Origin: Pardosa pseudoannulata
Taxonomy: Eukaryota; Arthropoda; Arachnida; Araneae; Lycosidae
Assembly: GCA_032207245.1 (NCBI GenBank)
Contig: CM063501.1
Span: 82,711,168-82,775,167 of the forward strand
DNA: 64,000 nucleotides
Reading direction: 5' to 3'
Below, one piece after another: positions 1 through 11,985 of the stretch. Made by a program: the position numbers and the translations under genes. The number at the start of each line of letters is the position of its first letter. The first letter of the stretch is position 1. The notes under the pieces were generated by a model. The model worked only from the letters and a program-made list of their open reading frames with translations, was not told where the DNA came from and searched no databases.

Positions 1-2411
1 AACCTTTGTCCAGGCCGATTTCTCAACTCCATAAAGTAGTCGGCTTCTAATTGGGCAAGGGAAATTTATCCCAACGAATTTAATAATACAAGTTCTTACT
101 TAAGCGGCTCATTTTAACTTGTTTGTTGCTTGAGAAGTCGATCTGCGTAATAAGGGGTGCAAAACAGCTTCGTTTTATGAGGTTCTGCTCGTGCCTGGTT
201 CTGGGTTAGCCTAAGTTTTAGTAAGATCAAATGTATTCATATTTGTAATCGTTTTCAATGTTTTTCTTTTACTAGTAGTAATATTGTTTAACAGTTTAAG
301 TTACCACTTTAAAGGATTCTATACCATGTTATTTGCTTAAACCTTTTCTTTGTATGTTTTAAGTAAATTAAACTTTAGTTTTATTTTTAAAAGTTTATGT
401 TCATTTACATTTAAAACACATTGCTGATACTCTGCAACGATAACTTTTACAATTCCATTTTTTACAATTTAAGACTGTTTAAGAAGTCCGTTTAATTTTT
501 AGTTTGACTAAATTAGATTGACTATCACTTTTGTCTGTGTAACTCAATCGGTTACGTCAATCCTGGGTTGCTGCCTTTTTCAACATTTCTCCAACAGTTG
601 ACTATAATAAAGGGAAACAAAGCATTCGGTAAGAAATAACATTGGATCTATGGGAATAAATTCGGTGCTAAGTAATAGAACCAATCAAAGATTTGGTGCA
701 TACCGTCCACATGGGTCGATATTAATGCGAAAAATTAATAATATTCGAACGTTAGTTTGAGATTCCATTTAAACAGTCGATGCTCATTTACATGCAAAGA
801 TCCGTTTTGATTTTTATACTCTACAATGAAAAATAAATTGTATTACAGGATATTTTAAAACACCCGGCTTGAAATTGTGGCATCAAATCACAATATGCAA
901 GCTATATTCGACAGAACATAGCAGATTTACAAGCACTATCGATGTTGATGTATAACCGGTAGAAATTGTTAAATATTTTTTAAATCACCAAAGTGAGCAT
1001 ATTTTAAAATATTAAGGTAAAAAATTTTAACTTGTTCATTTTCTTTCAAAATTGAGCTTTTTCTTCGCTTATACTTCTATTTTACAAGTTTGAAATTAAT
1101 ATGTATATGTTATACAATTTCGATGCTTGTTTTATTATTAAATTTGGTGTAAACAGATTTCCATACACATTCTGAGCTTTAAAATTGTTCATTATATCAT
1201 TTTAAGTTGTTATTGTAAAACTGCATTTGTGTTATGATACATTGTATACCGTTAGAGATTCCATTGGACCATCACTGCTCTAGTTATACTAAGCTATAAT
1301 TCCAGTGCATAATGTCAATACATTATTTGTGTGTCCTTAGGTAAGATACCCGTCTTCTAATAAGTCTTCTACATAGAAAAAAAACAGTATACAGTTCATA
1401 ACAAACCGCATCAAGTGCATGAGAAAAAGTTCATGTAATTCCATTAAATATCTATAATTATCTTATAGGTTTGATATAAAAATATTTTTTATAAAACAAA
1501 ATGAATTTTGTGATCAAACATAAAGATTAAAAACAATGTGATTGTTCTAAAATAATCTGATCAGAGAATAATGCTAATATTATGCAAAGGTTAATTCAAT
1601 CTAATATTTAAAGAAAAAATCTCTTTTAAAATTTTATTTTCAAACCCTAATACTTTACATATTCATTCAGTGTAGCATTAGATTTGAAGACATAAAAGCT
1701 GAGACGGACATTAATTTCTCTAAATGAAAATATTATAAAATATATAACATAGAAAAATGTAAACGCTAAGTATCTTATGAAAAAGCTAAAGTAAATGTTA
1801 TTTACTTTGTAAAAATCATATTTCTTTTTAAAACTTTTCAATACAGAATAGCGGAAAATTTTCTTATATTAAATACATTTTACGAAACAAATAATAGCTT
1901 TTAAAGATAAAACATTTAATTCCACCCTTTGGAGAATTTATATTTTTACTTCCTATAAAAAGAACAGAATAATGTAGAAAAATAGCATTGTATATATTTT
2001 ATAATTTTATTGAGAATACTATAAACATTAAAATATTTTATTAAAAATTAAGAAAATTACTTAGAATTCAGTTTGATGGATTAAATATATGTTTAATGCC
2101 AAATTTTAAAGCTCTTGATTAAAGCGTGTAATACTGATTTTTGTTTAAATTCTTAATACAAAATAAGCTTTATATTTAAAAAAAATTTTGTAAGTTATAT
2201 TTAAACAAAATCATGTGTTAATGGATTAATTTTTTTATCATTATATAAATGCTTTTTTGAGAATTTTTATTTTGAATTGAGGATTATTATATATTTTGTA
2301 TAGGATTTTATTTAAGATAGAATAACTTAGACGTTAGATCCTTAATTTGGTTCTCATAAGAAAACATTCAGTACTAATAGAAAGATATACTTCCATTTTC
2401 TATTTAGCACA
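1..2411. other. AT-rich sequence, no supported feature
   Basis: No coding region, RNA gene or recognisable element was found on either strand. The first ~230 bases and the stretch 590-960 are a little less AT-rich than the rest, but they hold no frame or repeat that I can match elsewhere in the window. The one open frame of 64 codons (1,647-1,841, minus) is low complexity and not credible. Confidence 0.5.
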
Positions 2412-3067
2412 TTACCTACATAATAATAGCCTAAGTTATCTGTCGGTCTGTCCTCGAATTTATGGAGCGTTTGGACCTGGAATGGATAGATGCATCGATA
2501 TTAGATTTTTAATGAGTTAGGGTTAGCAAAATTTAAACCGAGTAAAGTTTATCTTCTTAAAATATCGAACCGATTCTAAAATAAATTGGTATGTCTTCTT
2601 CATATCAGAGAGAAAAATACTATCGTCTTTAAAACGTTCAAAATCCACTCCATCCCTCTTTTCCGAGCTTTTAATACCATTATTTCAAACCTTATTTTCC
2701 CTGGTTCAGAACAGGGAATTAAATTTATCAATTTATCCCACAATAAATACATAAAAATTCTCTAGCATTATGACGCCATCTCATTTAATTATTTCCTATT
2801 TTTAATAGTTTAAATATCGTCTGCATTATTTTCATACATTTTATCGCTGAACTTAGATATAATGTAAATAATTTTCTTTTATATTTGGCTTAATTAATAG
2901 ATTAGGTACATATGTGATATTTTTAAATTTAATCATCGATTATTTTTTGTTGCAAGATAATTCTCTGCCAAAAAATAAACCATTTTTTACCTACCTCATA
3001 GGGTACTTTTCAATTCTGGAAAATTGAAAATTTTACTGACTCCGTCTTATGACGGACTATATGCTAG
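2412..3067 (+). mobile_element. Non-autonomous Helitron-like element, copy 1
   Basis: About 656 bp. The 5' end resembles the family consensus TCCCCTATATAATAATAG (here mutated, ending ATAATAATAGCC). The 3' end carries a hairpin, TCCGTCTTATGACGGA, followed by CTATATG and CTAG at 3,064-3,067, with T as the next base. A 5' TC start, a 3' hairpin before CTRR, no terminal inverted repeat and insertion between A and T are the Helitron hallmarks. The same sequence recurs in the opposite orientation at 4,756-5,417 and on the right side of the window. No Rep/helicase coding capacity is visible, so it would depend on an autonomous partner. The alternative is an unrelated interspersed repeat with a chance hairpin end. 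Confidence 0.65.
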
Positions 3068-3436
3068 TTTTAAATGGACTTCTAAAGAGACAAGAATATT
3101 GCAGACAGGTAGAAATTTTCACTTGATATAGAAGACGTAATAGAAATCTCCGAACAACACTAAAACTATCTGATTGGAGGTACCTTTACCAAAAGTCAGA
3201 CATACTTGTTTTAAACAAGGCATAACGCATGTTGTCAAGAAGGAGATTGGATTCCTTCAGAAAATACATAACTCAAATTCATGATTCAGTGGTATCTTTC
3301 CTTCCTCTGAACAAATGTTCCTTTTTTTTCTTCGCACTTTCGATTTTCGCGCTGCCTGACGTCATTAGTTCGTTTTTTACATGATTAGTCGTTCCATCGG
3401 GGAAGTCATGCACTTGCTAGTTTAAAATTCGCTTAA
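3068..3436. other. Unassigned spacer
   Basis: Sequence between two transposable elements, with no frame or repeat recognised. Confidence 0.4.
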
Positions 3437-3971
3437 ATCTAAGTTCGCACTCAATTCACCAAAAAAAATGTATAAAGCGGTGTTTCTACAATTTTCGTCA
3501 AAACGTCCGAAAAAAATGTACTGCACATTTCTGCCAGTGTTTTACATTTTTTGTAGAATTAGGTCGATTGTTTAACAATTTGAGAACAAAGACGCTGATA
3601 ACTTTTCATAGCTTTGTAAATCTCTATTTCGAATATTTCGTTTTAACATGAATAATAGCTTGAAGACTTTTGTAAAAAAAAATAAAAATTCTCTTAAAGA
3701 ATATTTTTATTTTTAATTTTACTTTTTAGAATCCATTTTCTTATTATCTTGACGAGCTTTATGTGTATTAAAAATTAACAATCTATAATGTCTATTTATA
3801 TATCTATTTATATCCGGAAGTCAAGGGATAATAACAACGGTGGGTTTCCCGTATTCCAATCTAGTGACAAAAGGTGAGGTAAAAAATCATAGAACACTTT
3901 GGTCACTGACACAATAAAACTTTAGCGTATTTTTGGAGATTTTTTTTCCTCGGTGTGTTCCACTCGGAGGG
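3437..3971 (+). mobile_element. Decayed TTAA-flanked MITE (family P1)
   Basis: A diverged and shortened relative of the two 630-bp elements inside the satellite (26,488 and 42,581). The right end is clear: GTGTTCCACTCGGAGGG followed by TTAA at 3,972-3,975. Interior blocks match, such as the stretch with AAAGACGCTGATA and the run ending GCGTATTTTTGGAGA. The left end is inferred at TTAA 3,433-3,436 and has lost most of its CCCTC terminus. TTAA duplication and short CCCTC/GAGGG ends point to the piggyBac superfamily. It has no coding capacity. The left boundary is the weakest part of this call. Confidence 0.6.
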
Positions 3972-3975
3972 TTAA

Positions 3976-4755
3976 GAAAAGTCTGACACTAAATCTGAAT
4001 AAGAAATTCAGTCATAAGCGGTTTCTTGTCAAGAGTGGAACCGAAAAAATTTCTTCTGTTCAGTGGTGTCCTTTTCTCAGTGTAACGCCACCAACCAGGT
4101 CGAGTGTCTGTTCTCTGTTGAAAAATGAAGGTCACGACGTGACAATCTAAATCAAGTATGCGTTTTGACCACACGTTGCTACACAGCACTTTTTGTTATA
4201 AAATAAAATTATTATAATCTGTTACACTACAATTTGATGCATGATCTCCTAAATATATATTTTTCTTTAGTACTTCTTTTAGTGCCTATTTATGTATTTT
4301 CACAGAATGAGGGGAAATTATGAATAACTAATAAAAATTTAATTCAATCTGAGTTGAGAATTCAGGTGTATCTTCAATTTCTTCTAATTTAGAAGGAAAC
4401 ATTGAGCTTTATGTAAAAAAGTACGCTTCAGTTTTTTTAGCCCTTCCCTAGATTAAATCCTTTTGAGCTTAACTGGATTTAGTTAAACTGAAGTTGCAAG
4501 TAGTTCAGCATACAAAAAGAAAGGAATCCATATTTTAAGACAGATATTCGTTGTTCAAATCTAATATTTTGTGGTGATAGCATTGTGGTGTGAAAGAACT
4601 CCAATCAGAGAGAAATAAACTGCAATATTTCCAACGAATAATATTATTACCTTTTAATTTTCAACCTTCAATATCATTCTATTTTAATATTTAGTGAATA
4701 AAGTTGACTGCCTATATGGTGTTTCTATAATGTATTGACTATCCATCTCGAGGTA
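3976..4755. other. Unassigned spacer
   Basis: No supported gene. Overlapping open frames of 65-66 codons on both strands near 3,953-4,189 start in or next to the MITE end and show no family resemblance. Confidence 0.4.
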
Positions 4756-5417
4756 TTAGAATACATCCCCTCGTATAACTTGATTAGTAAAATTTTTAAT
4801 TTTCCAAAATTCTATAGTACCCTATGAAGTAGGTAAAAAAAATGGTTTGTCTTTTGCCTGAAAATTATCTTGCAACAAAAAAATAATCGATGATTAAATT
4901 TAAAATTATCCTAATCTATACCTAATCTATTCTTTAAGCCAAATATAAAGAAAACCATTTACGTAATCTCCAAGTTCAGTGATAAAACGTAAGAAAATAA
5001 TGCAGACGATATTTAAATAATTTAAAATAAGAAATGATTAAATGAGATGGTTAAAGGAATGACGTCATAATGCTAAAAAAAGGTTATTTTTACCTGATAA
5101 ACTTAATCGCTTGCTCTTAAAATGGGACTTGATATAATTGTATTAAATGCTCAAAAACGGGGGAAAATGTGTATTTCAAACGTTTTAAAGACGACAGTAT
5201 TTTTTTCTGTGATATGAAGCATTTTATAACTTAGCATAATTATTGCATAATATTTTTAATCGGATCATATTTAGGAGAATTAACTTTATCCTCTTTAAAT
5301 TTTTCTAACCCTAACTCATCAAGAATCCAATATGGATGCCTCTATTCATTCCAGGTCCATGCTTCATAAATTTGAAGACAGACGGACAGAAAACGAAGGC
5401 TATTAGTATATAGGGGA
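4756..5417 (-). mobile_element. Non-autonomous Helitron-like element, copy 2
   Basis: About 662 bp, close to the 656 bp of copy 1, which supports a defined element. Read on the minus strand it begins A|TCCCCTATATACTAATAGCC at 5,417 and ends near CTAA|T at 4,756. The 3' hairpin is mutated. The interior shares the family blocks, including GACGGACAGA near the 5' end, AACCCTAACTCATCAAGAA and ATGACGTCATAATGCT. No coding capacity is visible. Confidence 0.6.
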
Positions 5418-7729
5418 TAATGCAAACGAATGGCTATATAGAAATATGGCCCTACACAGCGGGAATAATACACAGTTTATTGTATACTGTGGATCCAGAT
5501 AATGTCTTAGGATTTTGCCTTAATTTTTAAAATATAAGTGATAATTATACAGAAGTAAGAACGGTTTAACTCTTTAATAGGTGTTATTAGAGCATCTTAT
5601 TATATTAAATAATTGTCTATCTCTAAAATTAAATTTTGTTATGAATTACACAATTTTTGAAGTGAATCGAATTTTTGTGTTGTACTTTTCACGATTTTAT
5701 TTGATTTATTTGGATTTTGATCCAGGTAATTTTACCAAACAATTTGTTGAATTGAAATGGATAAAATTTTGATATTTTTTCAATGAAAACTCCGAGGAAA
5801 TTCGAAATATAATTATTTTTTAAAAGCATACTTAATATTTTACTTTTACAATTCATATCATTTAACAATAGTTATGTATTATTAGATGGTAGATAATAAA
5901 ATGTCGTCTTTTTATTTGATATACTATCAATTAAACAAACGTTCTGAAAGAAAATAAAAATGTTCTGAATTGAAAAATGTTTTAATTTTAAATTTAATAA
6001 TGCTTTATTTAACATCAGCTATATAGTTTTAAATAAAATTTAATGTATATCACAATTCTAAGTACAAAATCAAATATCTCTGTAAAAATACAGTTAAATT
6101 AAAAACGCATTCAAACGTAAAATATCATTTGAAATGTATATTTGATCATTTTTCTTCCATTCCACAATAATCATTTCCGTTAATTTGTATTTAGAACTTT
6201 CTTCCTGTTTTAAAAATTTAGTAACTACCATATTAAATTCTTTTGGCTAAATAACAAATAAACTGAAATATGAAAACATATATAGTATTAAATGTTAGAT
6301 GTAGTAGATTTTTTTCAAATATATTTCAACCTAAATGAGAACAGGTATCGTGTTTATTTAATGAAACATTTTCTCCTTTAAATGATTGATTTTTTATTCC
6401 TGAAATTGTAGCAAGTTACAGAGTCTAAGATTTTGTTTAGAAAAATGCTACTAAAACTGTTATGCTAATAAATATTAATTTTGGTAAAGAGGATGACTTT
6501 AATTAGCTCGCGTTTTCTTTCAATAATGGATATTAATTTTTTTTCACATATCTAGCCTTAAAAAAGAAACTTTTTTCACTTCAAAAATGGGTATTCTTTT
6601 ATAAAAAAAACTTTTTGTAATATACGTTCATCTATTATCAAAATAAATGTTGCAAAGAAAAGTTTATTTTTTATTTTTTCTGTTATTTACTTAACGTAAT
6701 TAACTTAAAGTTTTATTTAAAGAAATAAACTAATGGTTTTTCTAGGAAATTGCCTAAATAATCTTATTTCATATTTAAAAACTCTTAAGTTCAAATAGCA
6801 CGATATGTTTTAATCCTTTAATTTCTTCTTCTCAGGTATCTTAAACATTAAATTAATAATTGTCAGGTTATACAATTTGTATTTAAAAATAAAACTTATA
6901 TATATGTACATTTACACGACACTAAATCCTGACATCATTCATATTTTTATTTAAAATTTAATATAAATAATCTTTTGTTCATGACAGTTTTAACAAAGAT
7001 TAGATTACATTTTAATGTCCTTACTGTTTGCTCAGTATCACTGTGAGCTATTTATGTGCTAACTTAGTCACTCTCAGTAAAAGAATTAATAAAATCTCTT
7101 AATTACTATTAAATCCTGACATTTATATAATATAGATAAAATATATATATATATAATATTATTATATATAATATATATATTTATATATAACAATGATATA
7201 TATTAGTTTTATAAAATATAAAAATAAAATATTTATTTTTTATTATATGCATTTAAAAAACATATTTTTGTATTTTGTATAGCTAGAAAAAAAAATTAAT
7301 GGTTTTTCTAGAAAATCCTAAAAACATTTCAATATCTTGAAATTTAAATTGTTTAAATCCTTTATGTTTTTAAAATTTTATTTAAATTTACCCTTATTTA
7401 AAGATATATTTTTCAATTTTTTTTTAAATTTCTGTTATTTTATTTGTATTAGACATATATTTAAAATAAATAAAAAAATATATCATTTTATTTTTTGAAA
7501 TAATTCCTAACATGACAATTATGTTATAGTATTATAATTTACATGCATAACTAAAATAAGTTAAAATCTCTTTTGTCCCCACATTTATGCTGTATAGGTT
7601 TCTTGGTATTTCTAACCCCAAAAAAATTGTTTAATAAAACTGTAAAATTAAAATAAATGAAATCGATTTTTTTCTTCATTTTTTTAAGAAAATCTCTATT
7701 TATATATTATCTCTATAATTTATATTTAT
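5418..7729. other. AT-rich sequence, no supported feature
   Basis: Very AT-rich, with poly-A/T and TA-rich tracts, notably at 7,139-7,195. Nothing coding or structured was recognised. The 63-codon frame at 5,581-5,772 is not supported by any motif. Confidence 0.5.
7139..7195. repeat. Imperfect (TA)n tract
   Basis: Interrupted alternating T/A run, a simple-sequence tract in AT-rich DNA. Confidence 0.8.
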
Positions 7730-8836
7730 ATTTTAATTTTCTATAAATTCTTTAAGGCAAATATTTTTAGATAAAAATATAAAAAAAATTTTTCTTATCA
7801 TTTTTTTTAGTATAAGATGTCTTTAATTTAAATAATATTTTGAAATAGTCCAGTTTTTATAATTGTTAATAAAAAATAAGTTTTTCTTGTCCGCAGTGGC
7901 GAACACTGACAATTATGTTATATAGTAGTTATAAATATACATGTCCGGCGTAGCGGCCAGACTTAGCCAAATTAAGGGTTAAAATCTCTGTGTGTGTCTA
8001 ACAGCAATTTGATTGGCTGCTGTATGCTTGGTTCAGTGGTAAAGTTTCTAGCACGGAGGAAAGAAAGCAGTGTTTCAAATTCCACCAAACGCAGTGTTAT
8101 TAAATTAAACATAGTAAAAGCATTCACTTTTTTTCTCTTTATTTCCGTGTAACAACACTGAGCAACGCTTGGCCTTGTACAGCAAGTATCTAATATTATC
8201 TAAAGCAGCTTGATACTGATTGTAAAATTTTAAACATTTTCAGGCTAAATTCTTTAAGGCTAAATTGTTCTTAGTTATACACTAAAAATATTAAAAACAA
8301 TTTTTCTTATCCGTCGATTTTTGTTTATGTTTTGCATAACAGTACTAGATTAACTTTAATTTAGAATAACTGGTTTATTTTAAAATAGATGCCAGTTTTT
8401 ATAAAATTTTTGTGGATAAAAGAAGGATAACTTTTTACTGTCTTCTGTTGCAATGTTATACAATTTGCTAATTTGCAAAATCTAATGAGTATACATAAAT
8501 AAAAACGGTTCAAACATTACATTTAGGATAAAGTTATAAAATAAAATTTTGTCACCATATTTTAATTATGTACTACGTGTCTATGATTTAAAACATGAGT
8601 TGTGTTGTATTTTGTTCAGTATTTAATATTATCCGAAGTAGCTTCATACTGATTGTACTATTTTAAGCATTTTCAGGCTAAAGTTATGCTCTAAAAATAT
8701 TGAAAACAATTTTCTCATACCCAGAATTTCCTTTTTATTTTCCATAACACATGACAGAACTGGTTTATTTTAAAATAAATGCCTGTTTTTATAAAAATTT
8801 TGTGAATAAAAAATAGGTAACTTTTTACTGTCTTCC
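7730..8836. repeat. Degenerate tandem repeat, about 0.4 kb
   Basis: Two clear copies, about 8,180-8,446 and 8,611-8,836, share ordered blocks. These are a TTTAATATTATC-like block, then ACTGATTGTA, a TTTTCAGGCTAAA block, and finally ACTTTTTACTGTCTTC. A third, weaker copy lies at about 7,730-7,890. The offset between copies runs from about 431 at the left end to 390 at the right, because of indels. The tRNA-like sequence at 8,021-8,095 lies between copies. Confidence 0.6.
8021..8095 (+). repeat. tRNA-Gly-like SINE head or tRNA relic
   Basis: TGGTTCAGTGG at 8,029-8,039 matches a pol III A box exactly and is the form seen in tRNA-Gly. GTTTCAAATTCC at 8,072-8,083 is a degenerate B box with an extra A. 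The spacing between the boxes fits a tRNA-derived promoter. I see no credible acceptor stem, so a functional tRNA is unlikely. A decayed tRNA-derived SINE is the best guess. Confidence 0.4.
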
Positions 8837-9486
8837 TTAAAACTATTGGATCATTATGGGGTAAAAGGATAAATACAGATTACTGAATTACACTGCGTCA
8901 TTTTGACCAATTTCTCGTTAAAAAAATGCCCTGTTTGCATTTAATTTTTTAAACTTCTTTGTTTTAAATTAAAGTAATAGGTGTTTAAGTTACCTTTTTC
9001 TTTTAATATAAAGTAAAACCGTTATGAGCTTTTTAACTTTAGTCTTCATAAAGATCACTTGGAGAGTTTACCAAGATGCAGATCAATATACAGACTGAAA
9101 TTAAAATTACCAGAAAAAATATTTTACAATACAAATGAAAGATAAGTGTCAATTTCATATTATAGATGTAATTTAAAAATAAATCTTAAAGCATTACTTA
9201 AATATAGGAAGAAATTACCTTCAAAAATCAACTGTACAAATATCCAAAATGTTCTTTGTTTGGAAATAATGTTGCTCACAAGGTTCGATATAATAGTTTT
9301 GAGTAAAAGGAGTTGGAAGTTAAAAACTTTTATTTTGTTGCTGTACACTATAAATCCTAATTCGAATGATGATGATAAATAATCCGAATGATGTCCTTTT
9401 AATTGATGTATAGATATAGTTAAAAAGAATATCCCCAATACTTCATTCTCTCAGCTACAATAGGAAAATTTCGAATCGTTGAGGAT
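8837..9486. other. Unassigned AT-rich sequence
   Basis: Overlapping frames of 78 codons (plus) and 92 codons (minus) at 9,146-9,438 mirror each other in low-complexity sequence. Neither shows a motif. No feature is supported. Confidence 0.45.
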
Positions 9487-9490
9487 TTAA

Positions 9491-9801
9491 CCCTCTGACT
9501 GTTCATCCCGCGATTTCCACGGGCTATTCAAAAGTAGCAAAATTTGCTCATCCCGCGATTTTCACGGGCATGTGTTTTTCTGCCTTTTTTTAAAGCACAA
9601 CTCGCCTTTTGACCTTTTAACCAGTGGAATAAATTATATACAGTATTAAACATTTAATTAGGTAATAAATAGAAACATATGACTAAAACTATAGTCATAT
9701 TAGATAATAGAACTATAGATAGTATGGTTATATATATACTTAAACTATGCAACAAAAAATTTTTAAAGAGATCTTTGTTTACAAATTGATAAGTCAGAGG
9801 G
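9491..9801. mobile_element. TTAA-flanked MITE (family P3), complete
   Basis: A 311-bp element with a perfect 10-bp terminal inverted repeat, CCCTCTGACT at 9,491 and its complement ending at 9,801. It is bracketed by TTAA at 9,487-9,490 and 9,802-9,805. Just inside the left end lie two direct copies of a subterminal motif, CATCCCGCGATTTCCACGGG and CATCCCGCGATTTTCACGGG, each nearly self-complementary. TTAA target duplication with CCC-starting ends is the signature of piggyBac-type elements. There is no coding capacity, so it would need a transposase in trans. Confidence 0.85.
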
Positions 9802-9805
9802 TTAA

Positions 9806-10820
9806 AAGAGATTTCTTTCCATAAGACTGTAAAGCATTAAAGAATGATAAATGTATCATATTATACGAAAACAAATTTTATGATTAACTGGGAAATAAAT
9901 GAATGTGAAATTACTAAATTAGAGTATTGAATACTCTAATAAAATATAGTAAAGCTGAAAAAATTGTTTTTGCCTTGCAGGTGAGTATACAGCTTTCGTA
10001 AAAATTTAATTAGAAAGTCAAGTGTTAGAATAAGTTAGATTCAGTAAGTTTACATATACTATAATTCGATTGAATGTAATCTGTTACATAATTTATCGAA
10101 TTTCTCCCACTCATGCAACGAATTCCTGGAACCAAGAGCACTCTAAACAACATATTCTCAGAATTAATTACAGAAACTTGCATTTGGTAGGAATCTCTCA
10201 TATAATGAATATAAAAGAAGAGAAAACTGCAATGCATTCCATGTTATTTTAGAATATATACTAATATCGGAGAATTATCCGTGATTTCCTTGATCTTACT
10301 TTGCCACTTTAAATTTGATTATGATTATTTGATTTATTATTAATAAATTATGCTCTGCAATGATATCAAAATCAAATGATATTCCGTGCCAAAAAAGGAC
10401 GGTAAAATGTGATGTTGGCGAAAAAAAAAATTTAAAAATATATTTTTTAGAATTGTAAGTTTGTTCTAAGAAGTAGAGTATACCATTGTAAAGAGCTAAT
10501 ATTAATTGTTTAAGTTAAGAACAAAATTATTTTCTTTCTGATACTAAGCATCTCTTTTTTGTTACTATCCTTCTAGCCTGAGGAGAAATCTTGTCCTCGG
10601 GTATTCTTTTCAAAATTGACACAACACACTCACTCACGCACACATACACAAAACAAAGTTGGTAATGTAACTGTAATGAAAGGAAATCTTATTTTTCTTC
10701 TATATATGTAGTAGTATATTTCCAGAAAGAAAGAATTTATTGCGATATGAAATGTTTGGAATAAACTATAAGCAATTTTTAACTAATTTTTTGTGGTATT
10801 ACATAGATAACAATGACTAT
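9806..10820. other. Unassigned spacer
   Basis: Contains a short CA-rich tract near 10,618-10,655 and an opposite-strand pair of spurious 60-70 codon frames at 10,025-10,252. Nothing else was recognised. Confidence 0.4.
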
Positions 10821-10996
10821 TGCCGCTCAATGGCCTAGTGATTAAGGCACTGATACTGCGTATCGGAGTTCGTGGCTTCAAATACCTCAGTGGTATGGAT
10901 GTTAATAGCCGTTCGTACTCGGTTTTAAGCAGAACTTCCTGGTTTCAATAACCCTTGTGTTTCATAAAGTATACAGTTGCTAAACCAAACCAAGCC
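10821..10996 (+). repeat. tRNA-derived SINE, diverged copy
   Basis: An old copy of the SINE seen at 15,164, 51,765, 56,741 and 61,815. The head keeps an A-box-like TGGCCTAGTGATTAAGG and a decayed B box, GGCTTCAAATACC. The body keeps ATGGATGTTAATAGCCGTTC, and the tail ends in CCAAA-type repeats (AAACCAAACCAAGCC). No convincing target duplication remains. Confidence 0.75.
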
Positions 10997-11329
10997 AAAC
11001 TAGAGTATATTTTCTTATAATTAAGATAACCAATTGGGTTCTAGTGACATATTACGAAAAACAGCATTAATTGATATATTGTTTTCTAGAGTATTTGCTC
11101 TTATAAAAAATATGAAACTAATTTTTTAAATGATTTTTTTACATATGCGGAAATTTTCAGGCAATTTTTTATGATTACTGCTGTTATTGTGAAATAAAAT
11201 ATATCAATCCAAAACTTTTTGGGGTTATGTAATACCCCAGGCACCTAAATATGTAATGAAAATAGACGTAAGACCTATATTAAAATTTATAAAATATATT
11301 CATCGTTGATTTAACAATTCAGTTATTTT
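10997..11329. other. Unassigned spacer
   Basis: No frame or repeat recognised. It probably includes decayed interior of the adjacent Tc1 element, but I cannot place its other terminus. Confidence 0.35.
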
Positions 11330-11671
11330 CTTAAGATTCCACACATTATATTAAAAAGGCTAACTTTCCGATTTCTTCTTTTACAAACACATTTTAAATA
11401 TATTATACTCCTAATATCTCCCACCGTGTGTCTCCGGTTTTGCTTCACCATGCGAGACAGTCTCCGAGGATCTTTTTCTTTGGTAGACATGTAGACGTAG
11501 AACAACATGTGGTTTACTGCTGGTTTCACTCTCATTCATCCACTTTGCATAAGTACTAACAACTGTAGATCGCGAACAACCCACGAGTCATGCAGTTTTG
11601 GAAATCCTTCTTCTGAGTCTTCGAGCCATTGCAATCTGGCCTCTATTAAAATCGCTTAGAAACGCAGCCAT
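11330..11671 (-). pseudogene. Tc1-type transposase N-terminal fragment
   Basis: The start is ATG at 11,671-11,669. The first residues read MAAFLSDFNRGQIAMARRL, then RRISKTA, a stop codon, and LVGCSRSTVVSTYAKWMNE. This is the first helix-turn-helix of a Tc1 paired-like DNA-binding domain. After a frameshift the second helix-turn-helix continues as DPRRLSRMVKQNRRHTVGD (around 11,400-11,460). Tc1 transposases have about 340 residues and a C-terminal DDE domain, which is absent here. One in-frame stop and at least one frameshift make it a pseudogene. The family call is firm for the N-terminal domain. Confidence 0.85.
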
Positions 11672-11826
11672 TCCCATCACACACAAAAGTAAGTGAAAGA
11701 ATTATTCTTCAGACTCTCGATCAATAGTTAAATACCACTTCCACCTGATCACCTGCCTTCGAAGTCATCCAGGCGTGTTCATTTCAAAATGTAGGGGTGG
11801 TCATAATGTTTTGGCTCTTGATTGTA
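11330..11826 (-). mobile_element. Tc1-like transposon remnant (5' part)
   Basis: Read on the minus strand, it starts at a Tc1-family terminus (11,791-11,826, with GGTCATAATGTTTTGGCTC on the plus strand). This leads into the transposase N-terminus given separately. The far terminus and the catalytic half are missing. On its right the element ends at a TA that abuts a fragment of TTAA-MITE family P2, consistent with Tc1 insertion at TA inside that MITE. The MITE's other half is not found to the left, so the left side has been deleted. Confidence 0.75.
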
Positions 11827-11981
11827 TATATTTGTTTATATATTTCAATATAAAATATGAAAATTTGGTTAAAAAATTAAATAATTTTCGATCTATTGAG
11901 ATTTAACTGAATAACTAAATTTACACACAAAATGCCCGCTCCTGGTACAGTTCCGCTGCGAAATGTACCGCACACAATGTG
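11827..11981 (+). mobile_element. TTAA-flanked MITE (family P2), right-end fragment
   Basis: Matches the right third of the 540-bp element at 58,147-58,686: the TTTCAATATAAAATA block, the TTTTCGATCTATTGAGATT block and the hairpin containing CGCTGCGAAATGTACC. It ends ACACAATGTG|TTAA at 11,982-11,985. The left part is missing and replaced by the Tc1 terminus. Confidence 0.75.
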
Positions 11982-11985
11982 TTAA

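Noticed and set aside
9146..9438. Opposite-strand frames of 78 and 92 codons
   Set aside because: They mirror each other in low-complexity AT-rich DNA with no motif. Typical chance ORFs.
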